A stretch of 64,000 bases of DNA from Lachnospiraceae bacterium (GTDB taxonomy: Bacteria; Bacillota; Clostridia; Lachnospirales; Lachnospiraceae): positions 1 through 64,000 of the forward strand of contig JAAWCE010000073.1 of assembly GCA_022793065.1 (NCBI GenBank), in the 5' to 3' direction. Below the pieces are notes generated by a model. It was given only the letters and a program-made list of their open reading frames with translations, had not been told where the DNA came from and ran no database searches. Positions 61,565 through 64,000 of the stretch are shown here, in pieces. Within the stretch, counting starts at the first letter, position 1, and every line of letters starts with the position of its first letter. The translations under genes were made by a program, and so were the position numbers.

Positions 61565-62734
61565 ATGGATGGATTAAAAGGAATTGCCAGGGGTGTATCA
61601 GTCCCCTATGGCAGGAATGATGGGGTAAAATTGGATGTGCCGACTGCGGGTGCGGCGGCAGAAGGGGCGGCGCAGGGGTTTGTGCGGCAGGAGACAGGAG
61701 GCGGGCAAGCGCAGAAGGACTTGCAGGAGAGATCTCAGCGGAGGCCGGAAGAGGAACAAACGCTGCAGGAAACACTGCAGTTCATGCACCAGAGCGGCAG
61801 AACCACAAGGCAAAAGACCTGGGGTATGGAAGCGGAGCAGTCTGTGTGGCAGAAGGTATATGAAGAGCAGTCCGCACAAAATGCAAACAGAACGGTCGGT
61901 GAAAAGCAGGCAGACCAAGAGGCACAAAGGGAGAAATATATAGGGCACAAGGCGCCGAGACCGGTGCGGACAAGATGCAAAAGACACAATGGCAGCGCTG
62001 TGAATCTGAAAGATGAGCATGTGAATCCAAAGACCCAGGAAGAGAAAGTCAATGAGCAGAAAGCGGCCTGGGAGACATGGCTGATGCAGAAAGAAGCGGC
62101 GGAAAAAAGAAAGGAACAGCAAGAAAACAAAAACAACATGATTGAGCGTCTGAGGGAGCAGGCGGAGGCCATTAAGAAGGCCTATGACCCTAAAAAACGA
62201 AAGAATCTCTATGATGCCACACTGGATCTTACTTTGCTTGCGCAGATAGAAAAGATTCCCATGTTAAAAGCAATGCAGTCCAGACTGATGATTCAAATGC
62301 GGTATGTGAAACAAAGCGGTGCGGAATCCAGTGAGATTAGATGTGCAGTGAATAAGCTCAAAAAGGTTATAGGAAAAGCAAAAGCGAAGGTAAAAGGACT
62401 TGAGAAAGAGGCTTTGCTGGAAAAAAAGCGCAAAAGAGCCATTGAGGCCAAACGCAGAGCCAAAGAGCTTGCCTTACAAAGAGAGATTGCATGGCGAAAA
62501 AAAGCCCGGAAAGCCAGGGAACAGAAAGACATAGAAGAAAGTAAAATGGGAATGGGTGCAAATTACGGCGGCCCTACGGGAGATCCGGCACTGGATATGG
62601 CAATGGAAGCGTTTGCCAGTATGGATAGCGGAGCGGCAGCTTTGGACGTGGGAGCTATTGTGGATGTGGCAGTTGCAAATGTGGGCACTGCTGCCGCTGA
62701 CGCCGGCGGCGGAGGAATGGATATTAGTGTATGA
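61565..62734 (+). CDS. Charged coiled-coil hypothetical protein
   Basis: 389 residues, very rich in Lys, Glu, Gln, Arg and Ala. Residues 1-60 are low in complexity (GAAAEGAAQGFVRQE). Residues 60-210 are coiled coil or disordered, 210-280 are probably a folded helical region (KKNL-type start, LYDATLDLTLLAQIEKIPML), and 280-330 are highly basic (KRKRAIEAKRRAKELALQRE). The C-terminus is Gly/Ala-rich. No signal or membrane segment. GGGAGGATG precedes the ATG. Followed 28 bp later by a histidine kinase, so perhaps one operon. Unknown function. Confidence 0.6.
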   Translation: MDGLKGIARGVSVPYGRNDGVKLDVPTAGAAAEGAAQGFVRQETGGGQAQKDLQERSQRRPEEEQTLQETLQFMHQSGRTTRQKTWGMEAEQSVWQKVYEEQSAQNANRTVGEKQADQEAQREKYIGHKAPRPVRTRCKRHNGSAVNLKDEHVNPKTQEEKVNEQKAAWETWLMQKEAAEKRKEQQENKNNMIERLREQAEAIKKAYDPKKRKNLYDATLDLTLLAQIEKIPMLKAMQSRLMIQMRYVKQSGAESSEIRCAVNKLKKVIGKAKAKVKGLEKEALLEKKRKRAIEAKRRAKELALQREIAWRKKARKAREQKDIEESKMGMGANYGGPTGDPALDMAMEAFASMDSGAAALDVGAIVDVAVANVGTAAADAGGGGMDISV

Positions 62735-62762
62735 CAAAATACAGTGAGAAAGAAGGAAGGGA

Positions 62763-64000
62763 ATGTTAATTCACATATTGGTTCATGTAATACAGACATT
62801 GGGGATTCTGGTCCCGCTGGTGGGGTGCGTATCTCTTGTGAGGAAGGTTCAGAGCAGAGCGTCAATGTATCTTCTCCTTGCCAATTTAGGATGTCTGATT
62901 ATCAACGGAAGCTATATGCTTTTGCTTCAGACGGAGACCTATGAAGGGGCGCTGATCGCATTGAAGATGGAGTATTTCGGCAACGTGGTTTTTTATCTGA
63001 TGTTCGGGATGTTCCTATGGTCGTATTTAAGGCTGAAACGGCATAAATGGGTGAAAGTCTTATATGGCATATGGTGTATACTGGATGTGATGCTGTTGGT
63101 GTCCATATGGATTGCAGACGGGACGCCATTGGTATTTCAACAGTTACAGTTTCAGTGGAATGAAGGGTTGGGGCTGGTACTGACCCAATCCTCTCCCGGC
63201 GTATTATTTGTGGTGCGGTACAGTCTTGTATGTCTGTTTTTGTTCTGTGGTATGATTTATACTACGGTGCGGATGTTTTTGGTAAAGGTGCCCATGGAGC
63301 GCAATAATCTTGCTAAGCTGGCGGGGGCGCAGTGCATGATCTGCGTCTCTTTGGTCTGCATGTTGTTTTTTAATTTTTCTTTTGACATTGTACCTATCTG
63401 TGCTTCTCTGTCCATTTTATCCATTATTATCAGTGTACATAAGGATGAATTTTTTGGGATAATGGAGATTGGCCGTGAATGGATTTTTGAAGAAATGGAA
63501 GATGCCTTTGTAATTGTTGATGAATTGTACGGATATTTGGATTCTAACGCCTATGCCAAAAAGGTGTTTACAGAATTAAATTCCTTGCGCAAAAATAAAA
63601 CCGTATCGGGCAAACTATATGAGATGTTTGTGGATTTGGACAGGATACAGCAGATTGAAGGAAAGTATTATAATAAAAAAATTATGGAAATTCGAGAAAA
63701 AGGTGTTTTATCCGGATATTGTCTGTTGCTGGTGGACATTACGGAGCAGTATGTGCTGATGGAGCGGGTCAGACAGGAAAAGGAGCGGGCGGATGCGGCA
63801 AATCGGGCCAAATCTGCATTTGTTTCCAATGTTTCACATGAAATTAGGACGCCCATGAATGCCATTGTGGGAATGACCCAGATTATGCTTCGCAGGCAAC
63901 TGCCGGAACAGGACCGACAGTATCTGATGAATATCCGCAATTCCGGCAATGCGCTGCTGACCATTGTAAATGACCTGTTGGATATGTCCAAAATAGAAGC
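62763..64000 (+). CDS. Hybrid-type histidine kinase with seven-helix N-terminus, truncated by window end
   Basis: The ORF is open from the ATG at 62763, after AAGGAAGGG, to the last base (412 codons seen), so the ORF track omits it. Residues 1-235 contain about seven membrane helices like the HisKA_7TM sensor domain. A PAS-like region (about 245-340) follows, then the phosphoacceptor FVSNVSHEIRTPMNAIVGM. The ATPase domain lies beyond the window; enzymes of this type often end with receiver domains. Opposite-strand ORFs here (e.g. 63668-63991) are shadows. Confidence 0.88.
   Translation, partial: MLIHILVHVIQTLGILVPLVGCVSLVRKVQSRASMYLLLANLGCLIINGSYMLLLQTETYEGALIALKMEYFGNVVFYLMFGMFLWSYLRLKRHKWVKVLYGIWCILDVMLLVSIWIADGTPLVFQQLQFQWNEGLGLVLTQSSPGVLFVVRYSLVCLFLFCGMIYTTVRMFLVKVPMERNNLAKLAGAQCMICVSLVCMLFFNFSFDIVPICASLSILSIIISVHKDEFFGIMEIGREWIFEEMEDAFVIVDELYGYLDSNAYAKKVFTELNSLRKNKTVSGKLYEMFVDLDRIQQIEGKYYNKKIMEIREKGVLSGYCLLLVDITEQYVLMERVRQEKERADAANRAKSAFVSNVSHEIRTPMNAIVGMTQIMLRRQLPEQDRQYLMNIRNSGNALLTIVNDLLDMSKIE

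Noticed and set aside
62744-62944. 66-codon ORF reading MRKKEGNVNSHIGSC
   Set aside because: The frame starting at 62763 has a good ribosome binding site and codes for a seven-helix kinase to the window end; this ORF is its shadow.
1-64000. CRISPR arrays, rRNA and tRNA genes, prophage or insertion sequences
   Set aside because: No regularly spaced repeats, no cloverleaf-like sequence noticed and no transposase, integrase or phage structural motif in the ORF set.

Overview
The window looks like a chromosomal segment of a low-to-mid GC gut Firmicute, most likely a Lachnospiraceae-type Clostridium relative. This is inferred from AT-leaning codon use, strong AGGAGG-type ribosome binding sites, sigma-A promoters, a complete sialic-acid/amino-sugar pathway, a galK-galT pair of the Firmicute type and a radical-SAM/B12-binding DUF4080 protein. 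No rRNA, tRNA or CRISPR array was recognised.

Layout. (1) 0.1-6.9 kb: a type I restriction-modification locus, hsdR-hsdM-hsdS. Each of the three genes carries a different lesion (in-frame stop, single-base deletion in a T run, 14-bp tandem duplication), followed by about 0.75 kb of decayed DNA. (2) 7.6-10.1 kb: a thioredoxin-reductase-like flavoprotein without the CxxC motif, a broken YafY/WYL-type regulator, and a small acidic orphan protein with its own promoter. (3) 10.1-15.0 kb: a lantibiotic/antimicrobial-peptide-type ABC transporter, divergent from an OmpR-type response regulator and histidine kinase. A four-unit 11-bp-phased repeat lies between them. (4) 15.0-17.4 kb: an unusual three-gene cassette (HTH-PIN-ankyrin protein, HAD phosphatase, phosphoribosyltransferase) behind an array of TGTGCA motifs. 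It is the best candidate here for an undescribed system. (5) 17.5-19.9 kb: a MerR/GyrI-like regulator divergent from a MATE exporter, with a MerR-style 19-bp-spacer promoter.

(6) 19.9-30.7 kb: a divergent sialic-acid locus. One arm is nagB-nagA-ROK kinase-RpiR regulator. The other is a sugar ABC transporter (binding protein plus two permeases), a YhcH/NanQ-like protein, NanA, NanE and an SGNH esterase. Together they can import a sialic acid, remove O-acetyl groups, and convert it via ManNAc, ManNAc-6-P, GlcNAc-6-P and GlcN-6-P to fructose-6-P. The locus has a candidate palindromic RpiR operator, an intercistronic hairpin after the binding-protein gene, and a 105/106-bp duplicated structured element between nanA and nanE. 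(7) 30.7-37.4 kb: an HTH protein with about eight 28-residue repeats, galK-galT, a DUF4080 radical SAM protein and a remnant of an AAA-ATPase/PD-(D/E)XK protein.

(8) 37.4-52.3 kb: a surface-glycopolymer locus. Ten minus-strand genes encode glycosyltransferases, an ABC-2 exporter, a DUF115 protein, an LTA-synthase-like phosphotransferase, a DUF6020-like membrane protein, a DRE-TIM aldolase and a NeuA-like cytidylyltransferase. It is headed by a promoter that is an inverted copy (72/78 bp) of the promoter of the divergent DUF4422-GT8 gene; a decayed GT8 gene lies beside the left copy. (9) 52.5-64 kb: mostly core or housekeeping genes (VanW protein, AIR-synthase-like protein, Lrp regulator plus aminotransferase, a TrmL-gamma-carbonic-anhydrase fusion, an MBL-fold hydrolase), with an uncharacterised three-gene cassette at 57.7-59.5 kb. 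At the edge are a charged coiled-coil protein and a histidine kinase that runs off the window.

All family names come from motif recognition by eye; no database search was possible.
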